Assembly (NCBI GenBank): GCA_024763535.1
Contig: JANTFH010000017.1
Coordinates: forward strand, 1-41,391
Direction: 5' to 3'
Length of the DNA: 41,391 nucleotides
DNA from: Thermodesulfobacteriota bacterium
GTDB taxonomy: Bacteria > Desulfobacterota > Anaeroferrophillalia > Anaeroferrophillales > Tharpellaceae
Shown here: positions 1-7,120 of the stretch, piece after piece
How positions within the stretch are numbered: position 1 is the first letter of the stretch
How the letters are laid out: the number at the start of each line of letters is the position of its first letter
The notes under the pieces: generated by a model
Told to the model about the DNA's origin: nothing
The model's database searches: none
Seen by the model: the letters and a program-made list of their open reading frames with translations, nothing else
Made by a program: the position numbers and the translations under genes

Positions 1-36
1 AAAAAGGGCGGGATGAAATTCATCCCGCCCTTTTTT
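1..36 (-). terminator. Bidirectional rho-independent terminator after the benzoyl-CoA operon
   Basis: A 10-bp G+C-rich perfect stem (6-15 with 21-30) encloses a 5-base loop. It is followed by six T on the plus strand and, read on the minus strand, by five T (bases 5-1). It lies 31 bases beyond the oah stop codon, so it can end the minus-strand operon. The T-tract on the other side means it can also stop plus-strand transcription. Confidence 0.93.
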
Positions 37-67
37 GGTGGTTTCTTACTCTATAAACTGAAGGAAA

Positions 68-1204
68 CTACTCCTTCGGCGAACCGAAAATCTGCTCGTA
101 GAGGGCTTCGCCAATCTCCTGGCCTTCGCCGACGAGCTGACGATATTTGATAAAATCGATCGTGTCCTGCCCGGTAATCTTCTTGGTATTGAAGGCGTTA
201 AAGCCCATGTAGGCTTCGTAGTTCATGTTGGCTGCCAACCAGTGACGGTTCGGCAATTTGGCCTGATCCCAGAAGAATTTCTTCTTGGCGCGGACGCCGT
301 CAACCGATTTCATAAGACAGTGCGGCATTAGGTTGGCAAACTTCCAGACGATCTCATTAACTGCTTCATCGAGCAAAGAGAGATCAAGGGTGGCGGTTTT
401 AATGTAAGCGCGGGCTTCTTTGGCGGCGGCTCCGGTCTTAAACTCACCGTAAACAATATCGCCGTCAGCAACCCATTTTTCGGTTTCGATCAAGGGGTTG
501 CGCACCCATTTTTCACCGTCTTTGATAACCGGAACTACTTTTGAGAGCAGACCTAAACGTTTCATCTTGTAGGCACTCCACATCTCGCAGGAGACACAGT
601 TCCACATCGCTTCTTCAATGCCCAGATACCAGGGCAGAAAGTCGGTTGATCCGCCATCCGGCGCGGAGCCGTGCTTGGGCCCGGCCTGACCTAAGATCGC
701 CAGATCGGAAGAGATCGAAAGATCGGTGGCCATGCCGATCTCCTGACCGCCGGCAACCCGCATGCCGTTGATCCGGCAGATGGTCGGTTTTTTGCAGTTC
801 AAGATAGCATCGACCATACCGTTGAAAAGATCCATGTAGTCGCCGTACTCCTGGGGCCGTTTGGAGTAGTATTCAGCGTACTCTTTGGTATTCCCGCCGG
901 TGCAGAAAGCCTTATCGCCGACCGCGGTGAAGATCGCCGCAACTACCTGACGATCGGAAGAGGCCCGCTGAAAACCGGCGATAACGCCTTTAACCATCTC
1001 GGTGGTATAGGAATTAAACTGACGCGGGTTATTGAGAATAATCCAGGCGGTATAAAGCCCTTCCACTTCATTGCCGTCGGGATCGATGACCGGCCGTTTT
1101 TCATAAATTGTGCAGGGGGCATCTCCCTCGCCGCCAAAATGTTCATTGTCCCAAAGAAAGTGATTCTTGGGCTCGTTCTCTCTCGGCATCCAATCTAAAG
1201 ACAT
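68..1204 (-). CDS. oah: 6-oxocyclohex-1-ene-1-carbonyl-CoA hydrolase (Oah/BamA)
   Basis: This is the ring-opening enzyme of anaerobic benzoyl-CoA degradation. In the cytoplasm it adds water and hydrolytically cleaves 6-oxocyclohex-1-enoyl-CoA to 3-hydroxypimeloyl-CoA. The protein is a long crotonase-fold member. Its length (378 residues from the chosen start) and near-N-terminal DWMPRE stretch fit this family rather than ordinary enoyl-CoA hydratases of about 260 residues. Crotonase-type segments such as KAFCTGGN and GGQEIGMATDLSI are visible. I start at the ATG at 1204 because a GGAG lies six bases upstream. The in-frame ATG at 1216 has no Shine-Dalgarno and itself contains that GGAG. It is the last gene of the operon, 29 bases after had. 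This family is the usual functional marker for anaerobic aromatic degraders. Confidence 0.95.
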   Translation of the reverse strand: MSLDWMPRENEPKNHFLWDNEHFGGEGDAPCTIYEKRPVIDPDGNEVEGLYTAWIILNNPRQFNSYTTEMVKGVIAGFQRASSDRQVVAAIFTAVGDKAFCTGGNTKEYAEYYSKRPQEYGDYMDLFNGMVDAILNCKKPTICRINGMRVAGGQEIGMATDLSISSDLAILGQAGPKHGSAPDGGSTDFLPWYLGIEEAMWNCVSCEMWSAYKMKRLGLLSKVVPVIKDGEKWVRNPLIETEKWVADGDIVYGEFKTGAAAKEARAYIKTATLDLSLLDEAVNEIVWKFANLMPHCLMKSVDGVRAKKKFFWDQAKLPNRHWLAANMNYEAYMGFNAFNTKKITGQDTIDFIKYRQLVGEGQEIGEALYEQIFGSPKE

Positions 1205-1233
1205 TTTTTTCTCCATTTTAAATATTTACAGAT

Positions 1234-2325
1234 TTAATCAAAATCGGGTATCAGAACAATCCGGCGGCTGATCGGGGCCGCGTGAACTTCAGCAAAAGAC
1301 TCTTTGATGGTACTCATCGGCCGGGTTTCGAGAAAGGCGTCGATCTCAACCTTACCGTTCTGCACCATCTCCAGCACTGCCGGATAGTATTTCGGATGAC
1401 AGCCCCAGGTCCCGATCATCTCGGCATCAAAGGCCATCAGTTTTGAGAGCATATACTCATGCTTAACCATAGAGTAGCCGACAACAATCAATTTACCGAT
1501 AAAAGAGAGCAGATCGAGAGCTAAAGCCTGTCCCGGTTTACTGCCGGAACACTCAAAAATCTTCCAGCCGTAGTTATGGGGATAGCCTTTCTCTTTGCAG
1601 AAAGCTTTAATCTCGGCCTTAACCTCTTTATTGCTTTTGCCCATCGGATTGATCGCCAGATCCGCCCCGTATTTGAGGGCTCGGGCAAGTTTTTCATCAT
1701 CAATATCGATGGCAACCACGGCTTTGGCGCCCATGGCTTTGGCAATCTGGGTCATGTAGGTACCGACGCCACCACCGGCCCCGGTTACCACGACGAGATC
1801 ACCGTCAGGGAAATAGGGCTGATCCAGAGCGCCCCGGATGGCTGCCTGGTAGGGCGTAGTCCCGGCATCGGCAACCACGGCATAATGCGCCAGAGGCCGC
1901 TCACCCCGGTCTTCAATCACACAGAGGCCGGCAGTCGGCACCACAATATGACTGGAAAAACCGCCGTACATACCGATACTGTTGCCCGGCATCTTCTGTT
2001 TCAGACAGCGATTACCCCGGCCGGCTTTACAGATTTCACACTCATTGCAGGGCATCACCGCCGGAATAATGACCTCTTTACCGATCATATCAGCATCACC
2101 GCCGACGACCACGCCGCTGATCTCGTGACCCAAGGTCAAAGGCGGTTCATTTACGGTCGGCACGCCGTCATAAAAGAAACCGAGATCGGTATGACAGATG
2201 CCGCAGCCGGCAACCTTGACACAAACCTCACCGGCTTTGATTTCCGGCATATCAACTTCTGTCAACTTCAACTCACCCGGTTTTACCATCTGCCAGGTTT
2301 TAATTTTTGCAGGAACTTCAGACAT
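1234..2325 (-). CDS. had: 6-hydroxycyclohex-1-ene-1-carbonyl-CoA dehydrogenase (Had/BamQ)
   Basis: This zinc-dependent medium-chain alcohol dehydrogenase oxidises 6-hydroxycyclohex-1-enoyl-CoA to the 6-oxo compound, with NAD as expected acceptor, supplying the substrate of Oah. A catalytic zinc Cys is visible in CGICHTD, followed by LGHE. The four-Cys structural zinc lobe (CNECEIC then NRC) and a Rossmann GAGGGVG motif are also present. The reading frame extends upstream, but I choose the ATG at 2325 (363 residues). An AGGAGG lies six bases before it, and upstream codons would overlap dch. The gap to dch is 10 bases, and the dch TAG stop forms part of this ribosome-binding site, so translation is probably coupled. 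The substrate call rests on the neighbours dch and oah; alone, the protein would be only a generic zinc dehydrogenase. Confidence 0.92.
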   Translation of the reverse strand: MSEVPAKIKTWQMVKPGELKLTEVDMPEIKAGEVCVKVAGCGICHTDLGFFYDGVPTVNEPPLTLGHEISGVVVGGDADMIGKEVIIPAVMPCNECEICKAGRGNRCLKQKMPGNSIGMYGGFSSHIVVPTAGLCVIEDRGERPLAHYAVVADAGTTPYQAAIRGALDQPYFPDGDLVVVTGAGGGVGTYMTQIAKAMGAKAVVAIDIDDEKLARALKYGADLAINPMGKSNKEVKAEIKAFCKEKGYPHNYGWKIFECSGSKPGQALALDLLSFIGKLIVVGYSMVKHEYMLSKLMAFDAEMIGTWGCHPKYYPAVLEMVQNGKVEIDAFLETRPMSTIKESFAEVHAAPISRRIVLIPDFD

Positions 2326-2335
2326 GACATACCTC

Positions 2336-3112
2336 CTATTTATTCGTCCAGACCGGCTTACGCTCTTCGAGGAAAGAATTAATGCCTTCGCGGGCATCGG
2401 CATTACGCATACAGTCATTGAGATAAGCGCCTTCGGCTGTATCCAGTGCCGCACTGAAGGGTTTACCGGCGGCAGCCTTCAAAGCCCGTTTGGTGGAGCG
2501 CAGAGCCGAACCGCTGATTGCGGTAAAAATCTTGACGAATTTTTCAACTTCTGCGGCGAAATCATCCACCGGCACAACTTTATTAACCAGACCGCAGGCT
2601 AAGGCGGCATCGGCCCTCAGGGCTTCACCACCGAGGATCATTTCGTAGGCTTTCTTCGGGCCGACAATATTGGCCAGAGCCGCAACCGCAATCGGCGGGA
2701 AAACCGCCAGTTTGATCTCCGGCTGACCGATTTTGATCTTTTCGGTTGCAATAATCATATCACAGTAGAGCGCAACTTCACAGCCGCCGCCTAAAACCGC
2801 ACCGTGCACGGCGGCAATTGTCGGAATCTCGATCCGGTCGAGACGCCGGAAAATTCCGTGGAAGGTATCGATCATCAGATCAACCTTATCTTCAGAGTGA
2901 TCACCAACATCAACGCCGACGGAAAAAGCCTTGTTACCGGCCGCCTGAATCACCAGAACTTTAAGCTCCGGCCCAGCTGCAAGCACAGTATCCAGGGCCT
3001 GATTCATCTCAGCCATGGTGGCAATATCCAGCCAGTTCAAAGGCGGCCGGTTAATCGTCAGATAAGCCGCGCCATCCTTCTCTTCGTAAGTAATAAATTT
3101 ATAATCAGACAT
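2336..3112 (-). CDS. dch: Cyclohexa-1,5-diene-1-carbonyl-CoA hydratase (Dch/BamR)
   Basis: This crotonase-family hydratase adds water to the dienoyl-CoA product of benzoyl-CoA reductase, giving 6-hydroxycyclohex-1-enoyl-CoA. The protein (258 residues) shows the early LTINRPPLNWLD segment, an oxyanion-loop region near KAFSVGVDVGDH, and GGGCEVALYCDMI, all typical of the family. The start at the ATG at 3112 has a GGGGAGG 11 bases upstream. A TTG at 3139 would add nine residues but swallows that ribosome-binding site, so I reject it. It is followed 10 bases later by had and then oah, the order expected for the three ring-modifying steps. It is separated from the upstream dehydrogenase gene by a 110-bp palindrome. 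Assignment over a generic enoyl-CoA hydratase comes from this context and from overall similarity. Confidence 0.92.
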   Translation of the reverse strand: MSDYKFITYEEKDGAAYLTINRPPLNWLDIATMAEMNQALDTVLAAGPELKVLVIQAAGNKAFSVGVDVGDHSEDKVDLMIDTFHGIFRRLDRIEIPTIAAVHGAVLGGGCEVALYCDMIIATEKIKIGQPEIKLAVFPPIAVAALANIVGPKKAYEMILGGEALRADAALACGLVNKVVPVDDFAAEVEKFVKIFTAISGSALRSTKRALKAAAGKPFSAALDTAEGAYLNDCMRNADAREGINSFLEERKPVWTNK

Positions 3113-3170
3113 TCTATCTAAAACCTCCCCTATTTCCAATAAAGAACATAAAGTTATACCGGATGGCTAA

Positions 3171-3280
3171 GCAAAAATTTCGCTAGACAAAGAAGTTCAG
3201 ATTTTCAGGCGCGAGACTATACAAGCAGTATGTCTCGTGACTGAAAATCTGAACTGACGCAGTACAGCGGAACTTTTTGC
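3171..3280. repeat. 110-bp imperfect palindrome between the SDR gene and dch
   Basis: Outer arms begin and end with GCAAAAA-type sequence (3171-3184 and 3266-3280). An identical 14-base arm pairs 3195-3208 with 3241-3254. Inside it, 3212-3217 pairs with 3232-3237, and 3219-3222 with 3228-3231. The element starts eight bases after the SDR stop codon and ends before the dch ribosome-binding site. It could fold as one long hairpin in the operon mRNA. No T-tract follows the inner stem directly, so a plain intrinsic terminator is not the best reading. It looks like a dispersed, MITE-like palindrome, but only one copy is visible here. Confidence 0.8.
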
Positions 3281-3288
3281 AACGCCCA

Positions 3289-4035
3289 TCAAATGTATTG
3301 GCCGCCGTCGACCTTGATAACTTCACCGGTAATGTGCCCGCCGATATCGGAAGCCAAAAAGGCTACCAGACCGGCGACATCAACCGGTTTGCCGGCTTTT
3401 TTCATCACGCCTTCGTTGATCGCAATCTGTTTGAACTCATCCGGCATGGCTTCACCCATCTCGGTCAGGATGAATCCGGGAGCCACAGAGTTGGCCGTAA
3501 CCTGATATTTACCCAGATCTTTGGCCGCCGCTTTCGTCAGCGCAATAACTCCGCCTTTGGCCGCGGAATAGTTGGTCTGGCCGAATTTACCACGCAAGCC
3601 GTTGATTGAAGTAATCGTAATAATCCGGCCCCATTTCTGTTCGCGGAAGATCGGCGCGCAGGCGCGGATATAGTTGAAGGTTCCGGTGAGATCGACATCG
3701 ATAACCTTCTGCCACTGCTCAGCCGTCATCTTCCAGATGGTACCATCCCAGTTCATCCCGGCACTGGTAACCAGGATATCAACCGTGCCCCACTTCTCTT
3801 TCGCTGCTGCGACCAGAGATTCAGCGTCCGGAAGACTTGAAACATCCGCCTGAAAAGCAAGGGCATCGCTGCCTTTAGCTTTAATCTCTTCAACCAGAGC
3901 TTCCGCCTGTTCGGCACTGCGATTATAGTTAACCGCGACCTTAGCTCCGAGAGAGCCCAAAAGCCGGGCTATTTCGGCCCCGATGCCCCGGCTGCCGCCG
4001 GTGACAATTGCAACTTTACCTTTTAAGTCTATCAT
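3289..4035 (-). CDS. Short-chain dehydrogenase, likely 3-hydroxyacyl-CoA (3-hydroxypimeloyl-CoA) dehydrogenase
   Basis: This is a classical short-chain dehydrogenase/reductase of 248 residues in the FabG/PhaB style. The TGGSRGIG nucleotide-binding motif is at residues 12-19, the catalytic Ser is at 143, and Tyr156 and Lys160 form YxxxK. The C-terminus ends in a VDGGQYI-type segment. The start ATG is preceded by GGGAGAAG. It sits 33 bases after a thiolase gene and upstream of dch, had and oah. In that pathway Oah releases 3-hydroxypimeloyl-CoA, which must be oxidised to 3-oxopimeloyl-CoA before thiolysis, and this enzyme is a good candidate. Other possibilities are acetoacetyl-CoA reductase (PhaB) or 3-oxoacyl-ACP reductase. 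The fold is certain; the substrate is inferred from context. Confidence 0.85.
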   Translation of the reverse strand: MIDLKGKVAIVTGGSRGIGAEIARLLGSLGAKVAVNYNRSAEQAEALVEEIKAKGSDALAFQADVSSLPDAESLVAAAKEKWGTVDILVTSAGMNWDGTIWKMTAEQWQKVIDVDLTGTFNYIRACAPIFREQKWGRIITITSINGLRGKFGQTNYSAAKGGVIALTKAAAKDLGKYQVTANSVAPGFILTEMGEAMPDEFKQIAINEGVMKKAGKPVDVAGLVAFLASDIGGHITGEVIKVDGGQYI

Positions 4036-4068
4036 AATCTTCTCCCGACCCGGAAACCCCGGGTTTCT

Positions 4069-5265
4069 TTAGTTTTCGCGTTTAATAATAACCGCCATGG
4101 TCGCGCCGCCGCCGCCGCAGATTGAGGCCACGCCAAACTCTTTGTCGAGGCGGCTTAAAGCGTTGTAGAGGGAAACGATGATCCGGGCCCCGCTGCAGCC
4201 GGTCGGATGACCCAGAGCGATAGCTCCGCCGTGCACATTAAGTTTAGTCATATCAAGGTTTAAGCGGGCGACATTACCCAGCACCTGAGCCGCGAAAGCT
4301 TCATTGATCTCGAAAAGATCGATATCATTGAGGGTCATGCCGGCCCGTGCCAGCACTTTAGGAATAGCCTCACCGGGCCCTTCACCCATGAAAGTTCCGT
4401 CAACCGCCGTCTGACAAAAATCAACCATGGAGAAAAGCGGTTTAACCCCGCGTTTCGCGGCCTCTTCCCGGGTCATAGCCACCATCATCGCCGAACCATC
4501 AGTAAGACCGCAGGCATTGCCGGCCGTAACCTTACCACCCTCTTTCTTAAATGCGGGCCGGAGTTTAGCTAATTTCTCCACGGTACTGCCGGCTTTAATC
4601 GACTCATCGGCCGTAAATTGAAATTCCGGTTTCTTCCGGGTACCGGGAATGGTTACCGGAATAATTTCATTGTCGAACCAGCCGTTATCCGCTGCCGCCT
4701 GAGCCCGCTGATGTGACTGTACCGCGTACTCATCCATCTCCTGCCGGGTAACCCCATATTTTTCCCCGACGTTTTCAGCGGTCATGCCCATGCTGACCTT
4801 GGCGATCGGATCATAGCTGTCACCCCAGCCGTCTTCAAGTTTGCGGTCACCCATCTTGAAGCCGCCGAAACGGGCCCCTTTCAGAAGATATGGAATCGTA
4901 CTCATCGACTCCATGCCGCCGCAGAGAACAATGTCAGCCTGTTCCAGAACAATCTGCGAAACCGCCATTGACGCCGCCTTCATACCGGCAGGACAGGCCT
5001 TGTTGATGGTAACCCCCGGAGTCAACTGGCCGCAGCCGCCTTTTAAGGCTACGGTCCGACCGGGATTAACATGGTTACCGGCCTGACGACAGTTACCGAT
5101 AATTGCTTCATCAACATCGTCACCTTCGACATTCGCCCGCTTCAGAGCTTCCCGCACAGGAAAAGCTCCGATATTGTAAACCTGCATATCCTTCATCGTG
5201 CCACCGAAGCTTCCCATCGGAGTCCGCACCGCACTGACAAAAACGACATCACTTAATTTCCGCAT
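4069..5265 (-). CDS. Thiolase (acetyl-CoA C-acyltransferase), likely 3-oxopimeloyl-CoA thiolase
   Basis: This full-length type II thiolase has 398 residues. The nucleophilic Cys91 lies in NKACPAGMKA, NEAFAAQ provides the C-terminal catalytic region, GHPTGCSGAR carries the active-site His, and CGGGGA carries the second Cys. The residues after the nucleophile (CPAGM) differ from the CGSGL usual in PhaA/AtoB enzymes, which may reflect a different acyl substrate. It is the first gene of the unit. An AGGAG lies 11 bases before the ATG. With the following dehydrogenase and ring-opening genes, a role in cleaving 3-oxopimeloyl-CoA to glutaryl-CoA and acetyl-CoA is reasonable. A biosynthetic acetoacetyl-CoA thiolase remains possible. 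I could not find a convincing sigma-70 promoter just upstream. Confidence 0.9.
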   Translation of the reverse strand: MRKLSDVVFVSAVRTPMGSFGGTMKDMQVYNIGAFPVREALKRANVEGDDVDEAIIGNCRQAGNHVNPGRTVALKGGCGQLTPGVTINKACPAGMKAASMAVSQIVLEQADIVLCGGMESMSTIPYLLKGARFGGFKMGDRKLEDGWGDSYDPIAKVSMGMTAENVGEKYGVTRQEMDEYAVQSHQRAQAAADNGWFDNEIIPVTIPGTRKKPEFQFTADESIKAGSTVEKLAKLRPAFKKEGGKVTAGNACGLTDGSAMMVAMTREEAAKRGVKPLFSMVDFCQTAVDGTFMGEGPGEAIPKVLARAGMTLNDIDLFEINEAFAAQVLGNVARLNLDMTKLNVHGGAIALGHPTGCSGARIIVSLYNALSRLDKEFGVASICGGGGATMAVIIKREN

Positions 5266-5694
5266 AATTCATCTTCTCCTGTTTGCATTTTAATAGAAAA
5301 TTTTCGCTGTTTTGTTGCGCAAGCTCTATAGTGAAAAATAATTTCCCGAAACATCGCATTAATTAGCTGCGGGCCGGTTGGTACTTTGCTTCGCTGACCT
5401 TAACGGGGACAGATTTTAAATCTGTCCCCACATTGAGGCCGGTCGATATCTTGAAAAGTCCGCCGCCAAAGCGGGGGCTGAATTTATTCTCTCCCCTTCG
5501 AAGTGGGCAAAGCAAACTTCGACCTGCAAACATTAACTTTACAGTTGACACCGCTGGGTAAAGAGCAACTTATATGCCAATCTTTTTATAGCGGCGGGGA
5601 AATCGATTCCTTTTCTATAACCAGCTGATTCAGACGGCTTATCCCGACCCGACTGCGGTAAATTGTCACCATTTCAGGTGACTTTTCCAAACAA
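5266..5694. other. Gene-free stretch between the thiolase gene and the tRNA-Ser terminator
   Basis: No credible gene lies here. The stretch holds the upstream region of the thiolase operon, a REP-like palindrome at 5405-5429, and a second small inverted repeat near 5507-5522 (TTCGAAGT with ACTTCGAC across an 8-base gap). A 6-bp hairpin lies at 5665-5682. The only reading frame of note (minus strand, 5363-5551) is a translation of these repeats. No clear -35/-10 pair for the thiolase gene was found. Confidence 0.6.
5405..5429. repeat. REP-like perfect palindrome (12-bp arms)
   Basis: The sequence GGGGACAGATTT is followed by one base and its exact reverse complement. This palindrome type resembles the ends recognised by REP-associated tyrosine (Y1) transposases, which bacteria often carry as many dispersed copies. 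No transposase gene lies in the window, so this is probably a non-autonomous remnant. Surrounding bases 5431-5540 look like further repeat debris. Confidence 0.7.
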
Positions 5695-5743
5695 AAGGCC
5701 CCGTACGGAAGAGGTTTTACCAACCTTTTCCGTACGGGGCCTT
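5695..5743 (-). terminator. Rho-independent terminator downstream of tRNA-Ser
   Basis: A 16-bp perfect stem (5695-5710 with 5728-5743) extends further inward through partly paired bases. Read on the minus strand it is followed by TTTTGTTT. It lies 10 bases beyond the encoded CCA end of the tRNA and is placed to end that transcript. The plus strand has no T-run after the stem, so the terminator acts on the minus strand. Confidence 0.9.
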
Positions 5744-5753
5744 CTCTATTGAC

Positions 5754-5845
5754 TGGCGGAGAGACGGGGATTCGAACCCCGGGTGAGCTAAAAAACCCAC
5801 AATAGATTTCGAGTCTACCGCCTTCGACCTCTCGGCCATCTCTCC
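5754..5845 (-). tRNA. tRNA-Ser (anticodon CGA)
   Basis: The acceptor stem GGAGAGA pairs with TCTCTCC, followed by discriminator G and an encoded CCA (5756-5754). The D-arm region reads TGGCCGAGAGG. The anticodon loop is CTCGAAA, giving anticodon CGA for the UCG codon. A long variable arm, typical of serine tRNAs, precedes a standard T-loop GGTTCGAATCC. The total is 92 bases including CCA, or 89 without. It lies 63 bases downstream of metK and is followed by a strong terminator. Confidence 0.97.
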
Positions 5846-5858
5846 TGAATCGCGAGGC

Positions 5859-5887
5859 TATTTAACACAGGCACTCAAACAATTCAA
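5859..5887 (-). promoter_or_regulatory. Possible sigma-70-type promoter for tRNA-Ser
   Basis: On the minus strand TTGAAT (5887-5882) is separated by 17 bases from TAAATA (5864-5859). This would start transcription a few bases before the mature tRNA. The -10 matches the consensus at only three of six positions, so this is weak. The alternative is read-through from metK. Confidence 0.35.
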
Positions 5888-5908
5888 GCCCTTAGATTCC
5901 TTAAGAGA

Positions 5909-7075
5909 CTACGGCAGCGCCTCCCGCAGAGCCTCGGCGACATCAGTATTTTCCCAGGAAAAACCGGGCTCATTGCGGCCGAAGTGACCATAAGCTGCGG
6001 TCTGCTGATAGACCGGGCGTAAAAGATCAAGGCTCTCAATAATCCCGGCCGGACGCAGCTGAAAATGTTTCCGCACCAGCTCGGCCATCCGGGTTGACGG
6101 AAGCTTACCGGTACCGAAGCTGTTGACCATAACACTTATCGGCTCGGCGACGCCGATTGCATAAGCGAGCTGAACCTCACACTTTGCCGCCAGCCCGGCG
6201 GCGACCAGATTCTTGGCAATATAGCGGGCCATATATGAAGCGCTGCGGTCAACCTTGCTGGGATCCTTGCCGGAGAAACAACCGCCGCCATGACCACCCT
6301 TGCCGCCGTAGGTGTCAACGATAATCTTACGCCCGGTCAGACCGCAGTCCCCCATCGGCCCGCCGATAACGAAACGACCGGTCGGGTTAACCAGAAATCT
6401 GGTCTTGCCGTCAACCATATCAGCCGGCAGAACCTTTTTGACAACCTCTTCAATAATGGCTTCCTTGAGCCGTTCGTGGGTAACCTCAGGGGTGTGCTGA
6501 CTGGAGACCACAACCGTATCAATCCGCTTGGGAAGAAAATTTTCGTACTCGATAGTGACCTGGGATTTACCGTCCGGGCGCAGGAAATCGAGCTTACCGT
6601 TTTTACGTACGCGTGAAAGTTCCCGGGTCAGACGATGGGCAAAGGTTATCGGCATCGGCATCAACTCTTCGGTATCGTTGCTGGCATAGCCGAACATCAG
6701 CCCCTGATCACCGGCCCCCTGCTCTTTATGCAGGCCTTCACCGGCCGTCACCCCCTGGGAGATATCGGGGGACTGCTTATCGATACTGGTCAGAACCGCA
6801 CAGGTCTCCCAGTCAAAGCCCATGGCCGAATCGTTATAACCGATTCCCTTGATAGTCGATCTGACCAGGGCCGGGATATCGACATAACAGTCGGTCGTAA
6901 TCTCGCCGGCGACCACGGCCATACCGGTAGTCACCATGGTTTCACAGGCAACCCGGCAATTACGGTCCTGACCCATGATACTATCTAAAATTGCATCCGA
7001 AATCTGATCGGCAACTTTATCCGGGTGGCCTTCGGTCACCGACTCGGAACTAAACAGATAATCTTTCGTTGACAT
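5909..7075 (-). CDS. metK: S-adenosylmethionine synthase
   Basis: MetK makes S-adenosylmethionine from methionine and ATP in the cytoplasm. The protein (388 residues) begins with the hallmark [20 protein letters not shown] region. It carries the [12 protein letters not shown] signature and the glycine-rich [23 protein letters not shown] phosphate-binding signature. I start at the ATG at 7075, with GGAG nine bases upstream. The in-frame ATG at 7090 contains this ribosome-binding site and would add five residues. It follows the PTS enzyme I gene by 45 bases and is the last protein gene before tRNA-Ser. No SAM riboswitch-like leader is visible, and no space for one exists, so expression probably comes from the upstream genes. 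Confidence 0.97.
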   Translation of the reverse strand: MSTKDYLFSSESVTEGHPDKVADQISDAILDSIMGQDRNCRVACETMVTTGMAVVAGEITTDCYVDIPALVRSTIKGIGYNDSAMGFDWETCAVLTSIDKQSPDISQGVTAGEGLHKEQGAGDQGLMFGYASNDTEELMPMPITFAHRLTRELSRVRKNGKLDFLRPDGKSQVTIEYENFLPKRIDTVVVSSQHTPEVTHERLKEAIIEEVVKKVLPADMVDGKTRFLVNPTGRFVIGGPMGDCGLTGRKIIVDTYGGKGGHGGGCFSGKDPSKVDRSASYMARYIAKNLVAAGLAAKCEVQLAYAIGVAEPISVMVNSFGTGKLPSTRMAELVRKHFQLRPAGIIESLDLLRPVYQQTAAYGHFGRNEPGFSWENTDVAEALREALP

Positions 7076-7120
7076 CGCTCTAAACTCCATCCATTAGTTA
7101 AAAATACAAAGAAAAAGATT

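Noticed and set aside
1576-2382. A 268-codon plus-strand open frame opposite had
   Set aside because: Antisense to a strongly conserved gene. The protein shows no domain and is rich in His, Gly and Asn, as expected from reversed codons.
3195-3254. Core hairpin as an intrinsic terminator of the thiolase-SDR pair
   Set aside because: No run of T follows the stem directly on the minus strand. Termination cannot be excluded, but the long imperfect outer arms fit a palindromic repeat better.
5266-5400. A sigma-54 or sigma-70 promoter for the thiolase operon
   Set aside because: I found no GG-N10-GC core pair with good flanks, and no -35/-10 pair with 16-18-base spacing close to consensus. A TTGCGCAA palindrome near 5319 is too short to call.
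5363-5551. A 62-codon minus-strand frame in the gap before tRNA-Ser
   Set aside because: The translation, including GTDLKSVP, comes from the REP-like palindrome and repeat debris. It has no ribosome-binding site and no family match that I know.
5665-5682. 6-bp hairpin followed by TTTTCC on the plus strand, as a terminator
   Set aside because: The stem is short, no plus-strand gene precedes it, and the minus-strand terminator at 5695-5743 already explains transcription ending here.
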